24,677 nt of DNA, from assembly GCA_024364805.1 (NCBI GenBank), contig CM044488.1, positions 125,485,737-125,510,413 of the forward strand, written 5' to 3'. The notes under the pieces were generated by a model, which was not told the DNA's origin, did no database searches, and saw nothing but the letters and a program-made list of their open reading frames with translations. This DNA comes from Euprymna scolopes (lineage: Eukaryota; Mollusca; Cephalopoda; Sepiida; Sepiolidae). This document shows, one piece after another, positions 8,698-19,676 of the stretch. The position numbers were made by a program, and so were the translations under genes. The stretch's first letter is position 1, and every line of letters begins with the position of its first letter.

Positions 8698-8830
8698 GGA
8701 TAGCGCTAAAAATGGACAAGACAAATCAAAAACATGTGAAATATTTTTTTTTTTTTTATTCAAGAAATTTATCAAATTAATGACAAACTTTTCTGCTCAT
8801 CTGTATACAAAAGTATACTTAATTCAGGAA

Positions 8831-9012
8831 TCTGTATTATATTTCTCCTTGTCTGTTCCACTTTTTCTCAGAAACCACTAGACTGATCTGAGTGAAATTT
8901 TGTGTGGACCTTTGCTATAAGGTGCAGTGGACTAAGTATTATGGTATCTGTTTGATGCACAGTTAGTTGCACTGATAGGAATTAGACATCACAATACCAC
9001 ATTTTGCAACTA
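8831..9012 (+). mobile_element. Helitron 5' end
   Basis: TCTGTATTATATTTCTCC followed by CTTGTCTGT resembles the start at 24405 (TCTAATATATAAATCTCA, CTTGTCTGT). It is preceded by A. The following ACCACTAGACTGATCTGAG and GAAATTTTGTGTGGACC are text typical of invertebrate Helitron 5' regions. The 3' end is not resolved; the nearest downstream Helitron 3' end on this strand is at 12134-12137. Confidence 0.5.
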
Positions 9013-9017
9013 CTGTC

Positions 9018-9309
9018 CCCGATAGTAGCCCCCTACATCAAGGTCTTGGATATGACTTTAAAGTGTTGAGGCCCAAGCTTGCAGGCTTTGGGGAGTCTGA
9101 AGCCACCCTTTAATTGCCATTGCTCCCAGGTCCACTCTGACCCGGAGTGGTAGTACCCGTTAGGGTCCCAACTATGGGTTAAATAGAAACAGACTTGAAA
9201 ACAACAAATAATCTATTAAAATTTTTTTTTCTAAATCTTTTGATTCGGCATTAAATAACCTGAAAAGGGTTGATATGCCGTAAAACAAAAACAACCAACC
9301 AACCAACCT
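9018..9309 (+). mobile_element. LINE family B 3' UTR fragment
   Basis: TCCCCGATAGTAGCCCCC and CGTTAGGGTCCCAACTATGG...AAATAGAAA match the 3' UTR of the LINE at 5670-6235, with a longer GC-rich middle section. The region ends in TATGCCGTAAAACAAAAAC and a (CCAA)n tract, which looks like a LINE 3' terminus. No coding sequence remains. Confidence 0.6.
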
Positions 9310-10283
9310 ACATCAAAGTGACACTGTGCCTAGTTTAGTGTGAAAATGGGGGAAAAAAAAATTATTTTAGAAGTATGGCATAAAGCACTCACCCTAAGTC
9401 TGTACACTATAACTTCTGCCAGTTTTTTAATGGTCAAAAATGTCTAATATAGGATAATCTCCCCAAAATGCCACTCATGAAAGTGTTAATTGCCAATCAT
9501 TCTACAATTTAATCGTTTGTGATACAAATAAATTTTAGATCATGAATGACTTAGTTTTTGTTTTATCGCAGTTCAGTGATGAACACGTTACTGAATCTGA
9601 CATGCAAAATCGTCAATAACTCTGACGTATTCCACAGTTGGCATGCCCCTTATTTGGCCTGCGATGGCCCTCTTCATTTCAGGAATATGTAGAGATTATT
9701 TTTGTAGACATAATTGTTGAGTTTGTACTACAGATAAAAATGTGAATCTCATTTAGTATCACACCTACTGATGACAAAGTGTCCCTACTTATTATTGAAC
9801 TGCGATAGTAAAAAAGATTGGACGTTTGTGATTGGAAATTAGTGGACCAGACAGACATAGAAGTTTATTTGTACTAAATATGGTTGGATTTTAGAGAAGA
9901 TTATGAATTTTAACTTTTATGAATGTCAGTTTTTTTTGGGTTTTTTTTATATTCATCCTTTATTAACTAATTGAAGAGACCAAATGTTAGGCACAAAAAG
10001 AAATCCGGGATATTTCCCAATCCACTTTATACAATTCTTTAATATTTAGTTGCATGGATGAAACTAGATATATTTTTGTAGAAATGTTTACTTAATTATC
10101 AGCAACTTTATCCCCCCCCCCACTCCAGTACTTTGAATGCTCTTAAACGTCAATAACCTTTGATCAAATGTATATATTTTGATTCACCAAAATCTTGGAT
10201 TCTGAAGAATTAATCATTTCAGGCACAGCTTTTATCTCCTAAAGTACGCACTTTTAGGTGTTAACACCTTTCTTGGCTCGTTT

Positions 10284-10335
<52 letters not shown>

Positions 10336-11570
10336 GCACCTATCCGGTGACTTTCTAACCCCCTTCCTTAACATGTCGGTTATCATTTGAATCAACAAAG
10401 TTGCAGTATTTGTTTTACCATTTGAGATTCTTTTCACAAGATTTTACTTTTTGGTTTTAGCATCTCTTATTACAAGGCTAGCGGGGTCAAATATCTTGCT
10501 TTTATGCAGCCTTATTGGGATATATTTATAATGTTGGGTAGTTTATCACACAGATACTAAGACACCAAATTAATGTTGAGAATAAAGCTTGAGTTTTTTT
10601 TAATATACTCAGTATATCTATGTAATTGAAGTCATAAGATTAACTAATTTGCATATTGCTTTGTAGAGGGGCATTTCATTAATTAACTTTATTTTTATTG
10701 TTTTATGATTCAATCAAGGTTTTAATTTTATTATTACACATATTTCTATTATGCATATTTTTTTCATATTGTGGCTAAAAAATTAGTTTTCACAAAGTCA
10801 TTCCACTCTTTAGATCAATTTATTTCTGAAAGTTAAAATCCGGTTCTACATAGTAAATTATTATAAACAAAAACCCACCCATCCCTTCCACATATATACA
10901 CATTTTATTTGGACACCCTGTATGCCTCCCAAAATTATAAAGATCTTGTTTAGTAGTGTTTACTACAGTGGCATTCAAATTTTCCAATCATGATGCATTA
11001 TGGGGAAATTCATAATTTAAAGTTTGCAGGTGTTTTTGTTTTTCTTTTGCGTAAAAGTTTTCCTTTTTTTTTTTTTTTTTTAATTACAATTAGTCTTGAA
11101 ATGGGGGAACTTATTCAAATTTAAAGTATGGCTCTTCTCACATTTTGCCCCCCCCCCTCTAGACTGTATCAATCAAACTAACCCAGATTTAAACAAGTGG
11201 TATTCTAATTACGTTTTAAGTCATTGATTTATTTCATGTCCCCTCCTCATTCCTCTATGTTAAGCCCCAGGAAAATGGGATTCATTTTACTTTGGCTTTT
11301 TTTGATGTTGGTTCAGGTTCAAAAGCAAAAGATCATCGAGGGCTACTACATTCTTTGTGATGAAGTTCTATTGAAATCTTTCTGTTTGTGAAATGGCTTC
11401 AGTAAAGTTGAATACAGTTGTAGCTTTTGTGAGTGAGGGGAAAGCGCAAGCATTTAGTTGACTTTATAAAATCTAAACCTAGTAAATAAGATTGTCTTTT
11501 AATGAAAACGAAATTTTTATTCAAGCAACATTTTACTTGTTCAAATTTTTTTAATAGCAAATTTTTAATA
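9310..11570. other. No gene recognised; long T runs
   Basis: AT-rich DNA. A run of 44 T lies at 10289-10332, C runs at 10112-10121 and 11148-11157, and a shorter T run near 11065-11081. No coding frame with recognisable domains was seen. Confidence 0.5.
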
Positions 11571-12004
11571 ATCATATAAACTAAAAACGAGTTTCCTCAA
11601 CTCATTAATGTTAATAGCTTTATTAACAAAAGTTAAATAAAAAAAAAAGTATCTAATCAGTAAGGTATGGTAAATATTGGTCTGCCTTAAATACTCAACT
11701 TTTATTTTCCATCAATTTTTGATAATTATTCCTGGTGCGTATTATATTTTTAAGTCCTATATAGATGATGGAGGCAGATTTTTTACTCCTTTATTCACAT
11801 GTACTCCAACTCTCCTCATAGACACCAATTGTACGGAATTTAATGAAATACATTTTTCAGTATTTATCAGTAGTAAAACATTTTTCAAGCAGAGACCTAA
11901 TTTAAACATTCTTTTTTATTAATTAAATTTAATTAAGTGTTTTGCTCAATTGTTTTTAATCAGTTAAAAATAAGTTATAACAATTTCAATCTTTGTAATA
12001 AAAG

Positions 12005-12137
12005 CAAAAATGGCCGATTGATTATGGAGCTATTCAGGGAAAGTTTAAAAAAAAAAAGAGAAAAAAATGTTATACACATTTTGCTTAACTTTATTTTGTT
12101 ATCCATATACTCAGGCAACACCAGGTAGTCCTGCTAG
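12005..12137 (+). mobile_element. Decayed Helitron 3' end
   Basis: CTCAGGCAACACCAGGTAG (12110-12128), then TCCTG and CTAG (12134-12137), followed by T, is a slightly decayed version of the Helitron terminal hairpin plus CTAG end. It aligns with 7690-7834. Upstream text such as AGATGATGGAGGCAGATTTT (about 11763) and GGAATTTAATGAAATA (11835) also looks Helitron-like, so the element may begin near 11576, but no clean 5' terminus was found. The ORFs at 11677-11922 and 11937-12128 are chance frames. Confidence 0.5.
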
Positions 12138-14079
12138 TGATAGTATAAATATGAATAATCGAATCCCATATATTAAAGTTAGCCACATGTTTGAAATATC
12201 TTAGTAATGCTGACAGGATATGGAAAACCTGTTAAAAACATGAATGTGTGAACAGCAAAAATATGGATTTAAAATTTAAAAATACATCTTATCAATACTA
12301 AACACAAAAATTGTTTAGATGAAGAACGATGTGCAAAATACAAATGTACTTGCATCTCAACTTGGCATTTGGAAGATTTATGAACAAAGTTTTTTTTTGG
12401 GGGGGGGGGTGAACCCTTGTTAAAAAGCAAAGCAACACTGACATAATTATGTTTAGCATGGAAGTTAGTCACGTGTGGACTGAAGTGATCCAAATTATGC
12501 AATCGCAGTGCCTCCTAGCATTTGAGCCAGTTATTTACAAGGATGATAACTCAAGTCCTACCAATAATCTTAAAAATGTGATGTTTGAATTAATTTGAAT
12601 GATTTATTTCCTTTTTCTACTAATTTGATATATTTAAATAGATTTTTTGATCTTTTAAATATGAATGCAAACTCTGTGCACGTTTCATTTTTGATAGCAT
12701 TCAATAAATTTCATATTTGGTTCTATCATAATGAGCGTGCCATTGAATATTATATTAAATACATTTTAAATGTTTTCTCGTGTTGGTAAACAAAATAATG
12801 AAACTAGAATTGAGTCTGAATTTTAAACATTTTTTTTTCTTTTGCATCATCAACAGTTTTTGAATTTTGATTTCCTAGTCAACGAATTAACACACTTGTT
12901 ATTTAAGTTCATAAAAACATTTTCAGTATTTATTTTTTTTTAAACAAGAATTCCAGTGAATATTATTTGCATGTTTGAACTCTGGTGTTGCTTTTTGCTG
13001 ATTGATAACCAATCTTGGAGGAGGGTTAAAAATAATTAAATTTAATATCAAAAATGATTGGAATACAATTTTTTAGAACCTCAGTTAGGTATTACAATTA
13101 TGTATTGCAGTATGACAATCAAGTTTTTTTTGTTTTTTTATTCTTTTACAATTTAACACACGCACACCCTATATGTATATATTATTATTATTTCATGTAT
13201 CTACATAAAATTTTATGTGGGGATATAATATTTTATATATTTCGCTATCACGCTTAATATGTGATTAGAGATAGATAGTAACATCAATTCCATGCAATAG
13301 CTTGTCGAGTCCTCGTGAGAATGAAACCTGAAAAATTCTGTGGTGCTTAATTGGCATATTTTCATAAGTTACTACTAATATATATATAAAAGTACTTAAA
13401 ATAGATGCACATATTCCTTAAGAAATGAATGGCATGATCATTACAATAGAGCAAATTAAAGAGACTTGTTCAAAGCTACCAAAACTTGAAATAGCATAAA
13501 AAGAATGACCGTTTGTTTTTCTGATTTTGGAATTAATACAAAATAAGTTATTTTTTCTTCAACCCTGAAAACTTTCTACATTTCAGTAGAACTTCAGTTG
13601 TTTTTTTTTTTTAATTTTTTTTTAAAAATATAAAATATTTTTTAACAGATATAAATTTTATTTTGCCTTTTCAATATAATTTTTGAATTTATTTCTTTAC
13701 ATGACATTGGTGATATAAATATATTTTATTCCCCCCCCCTCAACGATATTTATTCAAGTCATTTGTTTTTTTAGCTATGAGAATAAATGATTAATAGATT
13801 GATATTTAAATATTTGTTTATCCCAACAAACTACTTTAATATTTATTTTGAAATCTGAAAATTCTTAAAATAGAATTAGCTGTTCGATTTATTTATAAAA
13901 GTTTTTAACATTTTTTTTCTGTGAAGTGAAATGTACGATTAGTACAACAAATGAATTGTGCGTGTATTTTTTGGTGGTCGTGGAATATTTGAATATTTGA
14001 GAAATGGCAAACTTTAGCAGCATCAGATATAAATCAGTTTATAATCTCATTTCTTTAACTCTGAACAACAAATCCGTGA
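12138..14079. other. No gene recognised
   Basis: AT-rich DNA with a T-then-G homopolymer junction at about 12391-12409, a C run at 13731-13739 and several A/T-only stretches. The open frames at 12269-12502, 12595-12789 and 13054-13257 are compositional. Confidence 0.5.
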
Positions 14080-14600
14080 TTTTTTTTTTTTTTACTTCGA
14101 TTCTCCCCCAAACAAGGTGAAGTTAGAAGCCATACCAACAGGATCATCATAAATGGGAAGTTGTGTAGCAAGATGTTTGTTTACATTACATTTAAACTTT
14201 TGAGTGTTGGTACAGTTAGGGAAACTGAGTAGGAAGAGAACTCTAAAGGCTAGTAGTTTTAGGAAAGAAGCTACTGTGAAGGGGCAGGGTTTTGCTGACT
14301 GACAGATCAGTCAGAGGTATTTACGTCAAGGAGCACCAGTGAAGCAAGTTCATTAGAATTATTTGTAAAAGAAGCACATTAATGGAACATTGCAGCAATC
14401 GGGCAGGGGACTCATGTTTGGTTGATAGTGTGCAATCTATTAGATTAGAGGTTCTTTTTTGGACCTGTCTAAAAGGGAGAGGCTAGTGCTGGTGCACCAG
14501 CTCAAATGTGACAAAAATACTCATTGCGTGGCTAATGGCTTTATAGAGAGGTAGGATACTAGAAGATATGAGAAATTTTCTGGCATGGTATGATTTGACA
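14080..14600 (-). mobile_element. LINE 3' fragment related to family B
   Basis: Read on the minus strand, the DNA aligns with 5700-6115 (AATCTAATAGATNNCAC and AAGTTTAAATGTAATGTAAAC are nearly identical). It decodes piecewise to SILPLYKAISHAMSI and VQKRTSNLI, the post-catalytic RT C-terminus, with several stops and frame changes. A T run at 14080-14093 is its A-tail, so the 3' end is complete. Its 3' UTR differs from the copy at 5670, so it is a related but distinct subfamily. It lies just beyond the 3' end of the next LINE and on the same strand. Confidence 0.7.
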
Positions 14601-14956
14601 ATATCTTATGTATTTGTTCCAATTCATGTTACCTGTGAATGTTAGGCCAACGGATTTGAATGATTAACTCTCAGCAAGAATTTTTCTTTTTTTTTTACAT
14701 AGGCATCACCACTTATCAAGGCCAAGAGGCCACTCGAGGATAAGGGTTAAAGTGTACAGTAGAAATTGGACAATATAGTAATCGTTAGTAATGGAAATTC
14801 GGTAAATTTGTTAACAAGTGGAACGGCTCATCAAGAACTTGTTTATGTTAGACTTGAAGACAACCATATTATAGTCAGCTGGAAAGCAGAAAAACAAGAC
14901 AATTCGCCAGGCGTGCAGTTCTAAGAAAGCTTTGTTCATGGAATCTACGTTTAGGT

Positions 14957-15892
14957 TTAGCACAGATAACGAGTGGGGGAATTATTGATAGTGTTTTCAA
15001 CTAGACGAGTGTTTCTTGTGAAAGTTTGGCGAGGGGGGAACCATAGACTGAAGCTCAGTCGAACACTTGAAAAATAACGATACAGCAAAGACAAACTCGC
15101 AACTTCTCTTCTGTGAGATAGAGGTTGCAGGGAAGAGAAAAGGATATCTCCTATGAGACTACGGTCTGTTTTGAACCCTATCAAGGCAGGACAAGTCCTT
15201 TCTAGCAGCTCCTGCCCAGATGTGGCAACAGTATTCCATCCTTGGCTCTTATATAGATAGAGAATTGCATCAGCAGTGAGATATCTACTGGATTAATAGA
15301 AGGATCCCACCATTTTTCCAGCGGCCTTGGCAACAGATTTGATGTACGTGTTCCATTTAAGATCAGGAGTAAAGGTCAAGCCCAGAAGCTTGTCAAAACT
15401 TGAGGTCTCCTCAAGACAAGAGCCATTCATTTCAACTGATGCCAGATGTGGATCAGAACGTTGATGATGTAAAGAGACAAGCTTGGTTTTAAATGCATTA
15501 AAAGTAACCGGCAACTCCTTTCCCCATTGTACCACGTGCTCAAGATCAGAGGTGAGAGAATCAGAGAGAACTTGGTCATTTACTGACTTAGATGTGCTAC
15601 CATAGATTGTAGTGTCATCAGCATAAATGTCAACAAATGATGTAAGGATGTGATTTGGAAGATCATTAATGTAGATGAGGAAAAGAGTTGGGCCAGGATG
15701 GACCCCTGAGGGACTCCAGCATTAATACTGTGAGCTTCTGATTTTTGCCCATCAACTACTATTCTTATGACCCTGTCAGAAAGAAATGATTTAATAATTC
15801 AGAAGACATTTCCAGCTATACCATAGCTAGAGATCTTGTGAAGTAAACTTTTATGCCATACCCTATCAAAGGCCTTAGATATGTCAAGAGCC
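14957..15892 (-). pseudogene. LINE RT catalytic core and C-terminus, broken
   Basis: Continuation of the family A LINE. The minus strand decodes in pieces to ALDISKAFDRVWHKSLLHKI (RT motif A), GVPQGSIL (motif B), FVDIYADDTTIYG with the catalytic YADD at 15614-15625, LEHVVQWGKEL, LGLTFTPDLKWNTYI (thumb region), then PLSHRREVASLSLLYRYFS and FTRNTRLVEN of the conserved C-terminus. An in-frame stop follows NVF near 15800, and frame changes occur after GVPQGSIL and between about 15293 and 15184. The catalytic residues are present, but the chain cannot be made as one protein. Confidence 0.8.
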
Positions 15893-17455
15893 CTAGAAAG
15901 GTAGCCTCCGTCGAGATTCACTAATCCTATGAGATATAACTGTAAGCACATCTGCTATAGATCTAGCAGAACGGAAACCATATTGTGTGTCACTAAGAAG
16001 GTTATTTTTGCTGAGATGGTTGATAACTTCTCTATTTAACACAGATTCCAGCAACTTACTCATGATGCACAGGAGACTTATTGGCCTGTACTGAAAGAGG
16101 GATGAGCGATCACCAGAATTCTTAAATACAGGGCATACTGATGAGATTTTCCAGGGTGATGGGAAGCAATTCTCCTTAAGACAATGTTTAAACAGTTTTG
16201 TAAGTATGAGTGCTAGTTCTGGTTGAAGTTTTTTGAGTACTATAATTAGAATACCGTCAGGGGCAGTTGCTTTACTGGAATCAAGATTTTTGATTAGCTT
16301 GGCAACATCACGTACAGATATATGTATATCACATAGCATGTTTTCTGATACAGGAGGAAATATTGGGGGTTGTCGGCCTTGGTCGCAAAAGGTAGAATTA
16401 GCTGCAAAGTTCTTGGCAAAGAGTTTGGCTTTGTCTGATATTAACGAGATTACTTCCGGTCCATTTATGATAGTTGGGATAGAGCACATGCTTTTGTTCA
16501 GGATTCTGTTTGCTATTTGCCAAAACTGGTGGGAACCAAGCCGCTGCTCAGCTACTTTGGACTTGACGGACTGAGCATACAACTCTCTTGTGTTCTTTAT
16601 TACTTTCTTACAATGGTTGCTGGCAGTCCTGAAAGCGGCTTTAGTTTCCATACATCTATTACGTTGGAACCAGTGGAAAAAGTGATTTCTGTGCGCAATG
16701 GCAGCAACACATTTTGGAGAAAACCATGGCTGGCTGTTAGGTTTTTGCTGGAACTTTTTCGAGTGTATGAAACGATCTATACCTACAATTAACCATTCCG
16801 TCAGGTTTGATACTATAGAGGACACATCCTTTTTAAACATGGAACGCAGAGGAAGATCCGATATAAATGTACGGAAGCTATCCCAGTCAGCCATCGTGTA
16901 TCGATATACTGTACGATGGAGAGGTGTGGCTGGGGACTTATTACATTTCATTTTTATCTTAATTGATACAACAGAGAGATCGGAAGATCCAAAAGGAGAC
17001 AGAACAGAAACTGAACATAGTTCAGGGCAAATTGTGAGAAAAAGGTCTAGTAGATTCTCATACTGGCCGTCATTGTCAGGCACATGGGTGGGTTCGTGAA
17101 CAATCTGAGTGAGGTCATAAGCAATGGAGAAATCATGACGGAACCTCCCCACATCATCGGTCTTGTTTGAGTGGGTCAACCATTCCACGTTGTGAACATT
17201 GAAGTCTCCACATACATGAATGTTAGCTGAAGGATAAGCAGATAGGACTTTGTCAATTTTCTCAGATATGCTTTTAAAGATAGTAACTCCGCTATTGTGG
17301 GGGCGATAGATAGTAAATATAAATGCAGTAGTGTGAGCTAGTGCAACCCGGAAGAACATATAGGGTAAGTTAGGATCTTCTCTGGAGATGTCCCTACCAC
17401 ATGGAAAGCCATCTTTTATATAGGCACATATTCCATGCCCATGGCGATCTTGCAT
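15893..17455 (-). CDS. LINE endonuclease–reverse transcriptase (N-terminal part)
   Basis: A 520-residue frame. Residues 1-170 are the C-terminal two thirds of an APE-type endonuclease: GHGICAYIKDG, VCGDFNVHNVEW (catalytic GDFN), LDLFLT, and FGSSDLSVVSI, where the usual SDH is SDL. Residues 170-330 are the linker typical of this group (QPWFSPKCVAAIAHRNHFF, GSHQFWQIANRILNK). Residues 340-520 hold the RT N-terminal motifs (NLDSSKATAPDGI, FKNSGDRSSLFQYRPISLL, DTQYGFRSARSIADVLTVIS). The frame ends at a stop just after RISESRR; the family sequence continues in another frame (LDGGYLSRALDISKAFDRV), so a frameshift ended it. The true protein would start upstream. In the family this protein nicks target DNA and copies the LINE RNA; this copy is inactive. 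Confidence 0.85.
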   Translation of the reverse strand: MQDRHGHGICAYIKDGFPCGRDISREDPNLPYMFFRVALAHTTAFIFTIYRPHNSGVTIFKSISEKIDKVLSAYPSANIHVCGDFNVHNVEWLTHSNKTDDVGRFRHDFSIAYDLTQIVHEPTHVPDNDGQYENLLDLFLTICPELCSVSVLSPFGSSDLSVVSIKIKMKCNKSPATPLHRTVYRYTMADWDSFRTFISDLPLRSMFKKDVSSIVSNLTEWLIVGIDRFIHSKKFQQKPNSQPWFSPKCVAAIAHRNHFFHWFQRNRCMETKAAFRTASNHCKKVIKNTRELYAQSVKSKVAEQRLGSHQFWQIANRILNKSMCSIPTIINGPEVISLISDKAKLFAKNFAANSTFCDQGRQPPIFPPVSENMLCDIHISVRDVAKLIKNLDSSKATAPDGILIIVLKKLQPELALILTKLFKHCLKENCFPSPWKISSVCPVFKNSGDRSSLFQYRPISLLCIMSKLLESVLNREVINHLSKNNLLSDTQYGFRSARSIADVLTVISHRISESRRRLPF

Positions 17456-17739
17456 CAGGGAAGTTGTTTATAAAAATTAGGAGTAATAATAATCCCTGGA
17501 TTGACCTCTACTGTTTAGATGTATGGCTTTCTAGGGCAATCTGGATCTTTTCTAGAAGAATAACAGGTGATAAGGGTTACACTAATGTAGGAACAGTGTT
17601 GTCATATGTGTAGTCCTACGTTTGTGCCTTCTATACTCCTTACAAAAATTGAGATTGTCTGGCTGTAATTCTTGATTATCTTATGTTGCTGATGCTAAAA
17701 CTTTAATTTTACTATTTTCAAATGAATTGTTCCAACATT

Positions 17740-18434
17740 TAATAAGACATAAGTAAAATGGTTCACTACAGATTGTGCAGCTGCCATTGCACAAAGACAG
17801 CATGCATTCTGCCGATTTATACGTCATAAGTCAAATACAAATAGACAAAAATTCGTAGATGTTAGAAATCATTTTAAGAGATAAATAGCGACAACCAAAA
17901 GAAAGCATGCTGAAATAATCAGGAAACGCATAGAATCGTAAAAGATAGGAACTCGTGATTTCTGAAAATCTATAATAATGTATTGAATAAAGGGCAACAG
18001 TAATTACCCCATTATCCAACAACAAGAAGATTGCATGCACAGCAGCCAAGAAGGCAGAACTGCTTGCTCGGCAATTCACCTTTAACTCTACCATAGAGCC
18101 AATGAATGACTCCCTCGCAAATTTCCCTATGCTCACTGAAGCCACACTAGGTGATGTGAAAATCTTCCCTTATGTCCTCGATATCATAAAAAACTTAGAC
18201 TCCTCTAAGGCGTGTGGGCCTGATATCATCCCCGCTATACTAAATAAGAAATGCTCAGCTGAGCTAGCCCCCTCGTACTTTCCAAGTTTTACAATAAATG
18301 CCTTGCTGAATCTTGCTTCCCTAATAGCTGGAAGCTGTGGTATCAGTGCACAAGAATTCTGATGAAAGGACTAACCTTTTCAATTATCACCCTATCAATC
18401 TCCTCTCCCTCTTCTCTAAAATCTTCATAGTTGT
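17740..18434 (+). mobile_element. LINE fragment on plus strand (linker and RT start)
   Basis: Plus-strand homology to the family A/B proteins, in order: WFTTDCAAAIAQRQHAF, FVDVRNHFKR, IGTRDF, KIACTAAKKAELLARQF, IIKNLDSSKACGPDIIPAIL (RT start), KCLAESCFPNSWK in another frame, then SDERTNLFNYHPINLLSLFS. At least three stops and one frameshift (near 18280) break it. It covers the same protein region as part of the minus-strand LINE but is clearly diverged, so it is an independent insertion rather than the inverted half of that element. It ends where the SINE inverted repeat begins. The longest open piece is 18102-18362. Confidence 0.75.
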
Positions 18435-18674
18435 TTCACCACATTTCTGCCTACTATTCCTCTGCCCTTCTTCAGATGGTTAACCGTGATGGGATAGAAA
18501 TGCTGAGTCTCCATCTTTAGTAATTACTGCCTTCTATAGTTTTTGTTGTTTCAGCAAGTTTTGGTCAACTAATACTCTGGTCTGCTTTGGGTAGGATTGA
18601 AACTGCCATCTTCCGACAATGCTCACCTTGAACTATAGAGATTTAACACCTCTATCCACTGCGCCACAGTTTCA
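18421..18674 (-). mobile_element. tRNA-derived SINE, left arm of inverted pair
   Basis: Read on the minus strand, it starts with a tRNA-like head with an A-box TGGCGCAGTGG and a B-box-like AGTTCAAGGTG, then a body beginning TGAGCATTGTCGGAAGATGG and ending CAACTATGAAGAT. The body is repeated in inverted orientation at 18675-18876. The last ~30 nt of the usual 3' tail are missing; its end overlaps the AAAATCTTC of the LINE fragment. Confidence 0.65.
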
Positions 18675-18906
18675 GATGAGCATTGTCTGAAGATGGCCAT
18701 TTCAATCCTACCCAAAGCAGGCCAGAACATTGGTTGGTGAGACAACAAAAACTATGGAAGGCAGTAATTACTGAGGATGGAGACTCAGCATTCCTATCCC
18801 GTCGTGGTTAACAACCTGATGAAGGCCAGAGGAATAGTTGGCTGAAACATTGTGAAACAATAACAACTATGAAGATGAGGATAATAGTCCGCAAATAAAA
18901 AAAATA
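18675..18906 (+). mobile_element. tRNA-derived SINE, right arm of inverted pair
   Basis: Same body as the left arm on the plus strand, lacking the tRNA-like head. It continues past CTATGAAGATGAGG into a tail with an A-rich end (18896-18906). Arms of about 200 bp are separated by a 47-nt spacer, so a transcript across the region would fold into a long hairpin. It contains CTGATGA (18816-18822) and GAAAC (18844-18848), discussed in the findings. Confidence 0.65.
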
Positions 18907-19499
18907 AATGAATATCCATTTTTTTTTCTTTTATTATTAGACATAAAAAAGATTACGATTTCATTGTATTTTCACGATTCTCATGAATTATATGATTTTT
19001 ATTGAACAGAATGCTGATTTTATTTTGTTTATACTAAGCCTCGTTTTGAAAAATTATAAATGTTTGCATGTACATCTAACTTTATGATGTTGTTGTAAAT
19101 GTATGCATTTGACAAACTACTTTCATGTTGTTGATGTGCTCTTTTCAAATGATACAATATTTGCTATTCTGTGCGAGTTGTGTTCACTTGGTTTCCTTTT
19201 TCATACGTGATTGTTGTTTAGTCTTTGCACTTAGTTTTGTCTACATTGTGATAGATATGTTATATAATTTCATATGATGCTATGCAATAATTTGATAAGC
19301 CATTGATGCCTTCAGTTTCATGGATGCACCAGAAGTCTATGCATATTTTCAGACCATCAGGCAAAATTTTCCATACACATGTGAAATTGAAAGCTTCAAT
19401 GGCTAATAAAATTATTGTATAATATATTAAAAAGAATATATACCATGCTCTTACAAATGTAATTGAGCATTTTGATCTTATTTTTCCATGAGCACATTA
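18907..19499. other. No gene recognised
   Basis: AT-rich DNA of fairly even composition, ending in a short TA repeat at about 19500-19514. No coding frame or repeat was recognised. Confidence 0.4.
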
Positions 19500-19509
19500 A
19501 TATATATAT

Positions 19510-19676
19510 ATATAATCCTGGGATACAGCATTAAAAATTATAAAATACAGTATAGAATATAGTCAAATAACATTATAAATAACACCATAACCAGGGTCCA
19601 GAAAAACATTGTATTCTACATCATAACCCGAAAAAAAAGCGTATCCTAGGGCCACCGTATCCCGGGGTTCTACTGT
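19510..19676. mobile_element. Possible degenerate DNA-transposon remnant
   Basis: The right edge read on the minus strand starts CAGTAGAACCCCGGGATACG, reminiscent of pogo/Tigger-type terminal repeats. CCTGGGATACAG near 19517 may be the opposite end. There is no flanking TA duplication and no transposase, so this is tentative. Confidence 0.22.

Larger units (their letters stand above)
14681..17600 (-). mobile_element. LINE family A, 5'-truncated, CR1/L2/Jockey-like
   Basis: A minus-strand non-LTR retrotransposon of about 2.9 kb with an A-tail (T run at 14681-14696 on the plus strand), a 3' UTR ending CTTGATAAGTGGTGATGCC, and an endonuclease plus reverse transcriptase reading frame that is broken in several places. 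The 5' part is missing or too decayed: coding homology begins within the endonuclease, and fragments such as KIQIALESHT near 17520-17560 suggest it extends slightly beyond the main frame. The 3' end is shared with 23553-24007. The 5' boundary is approximate. Confidence 0.85.

Noticed and set aside
9605-9625. CGTCA/TGACG short inverted repeat
   Set aside because: A five-base stem is expected by chance many times in this window.
16233-17099. Plus-strand open frames of 91-133 codons
   Set aside because: They lie antisense to the LINE coding frame and are its shadows.
14681-18434. One twin-primed LINE with an inverted 5' half
   Set aside because: The plus- and minus-strand parts encode overlapping protein regions and are strongly diverged, so they are separate insertions.
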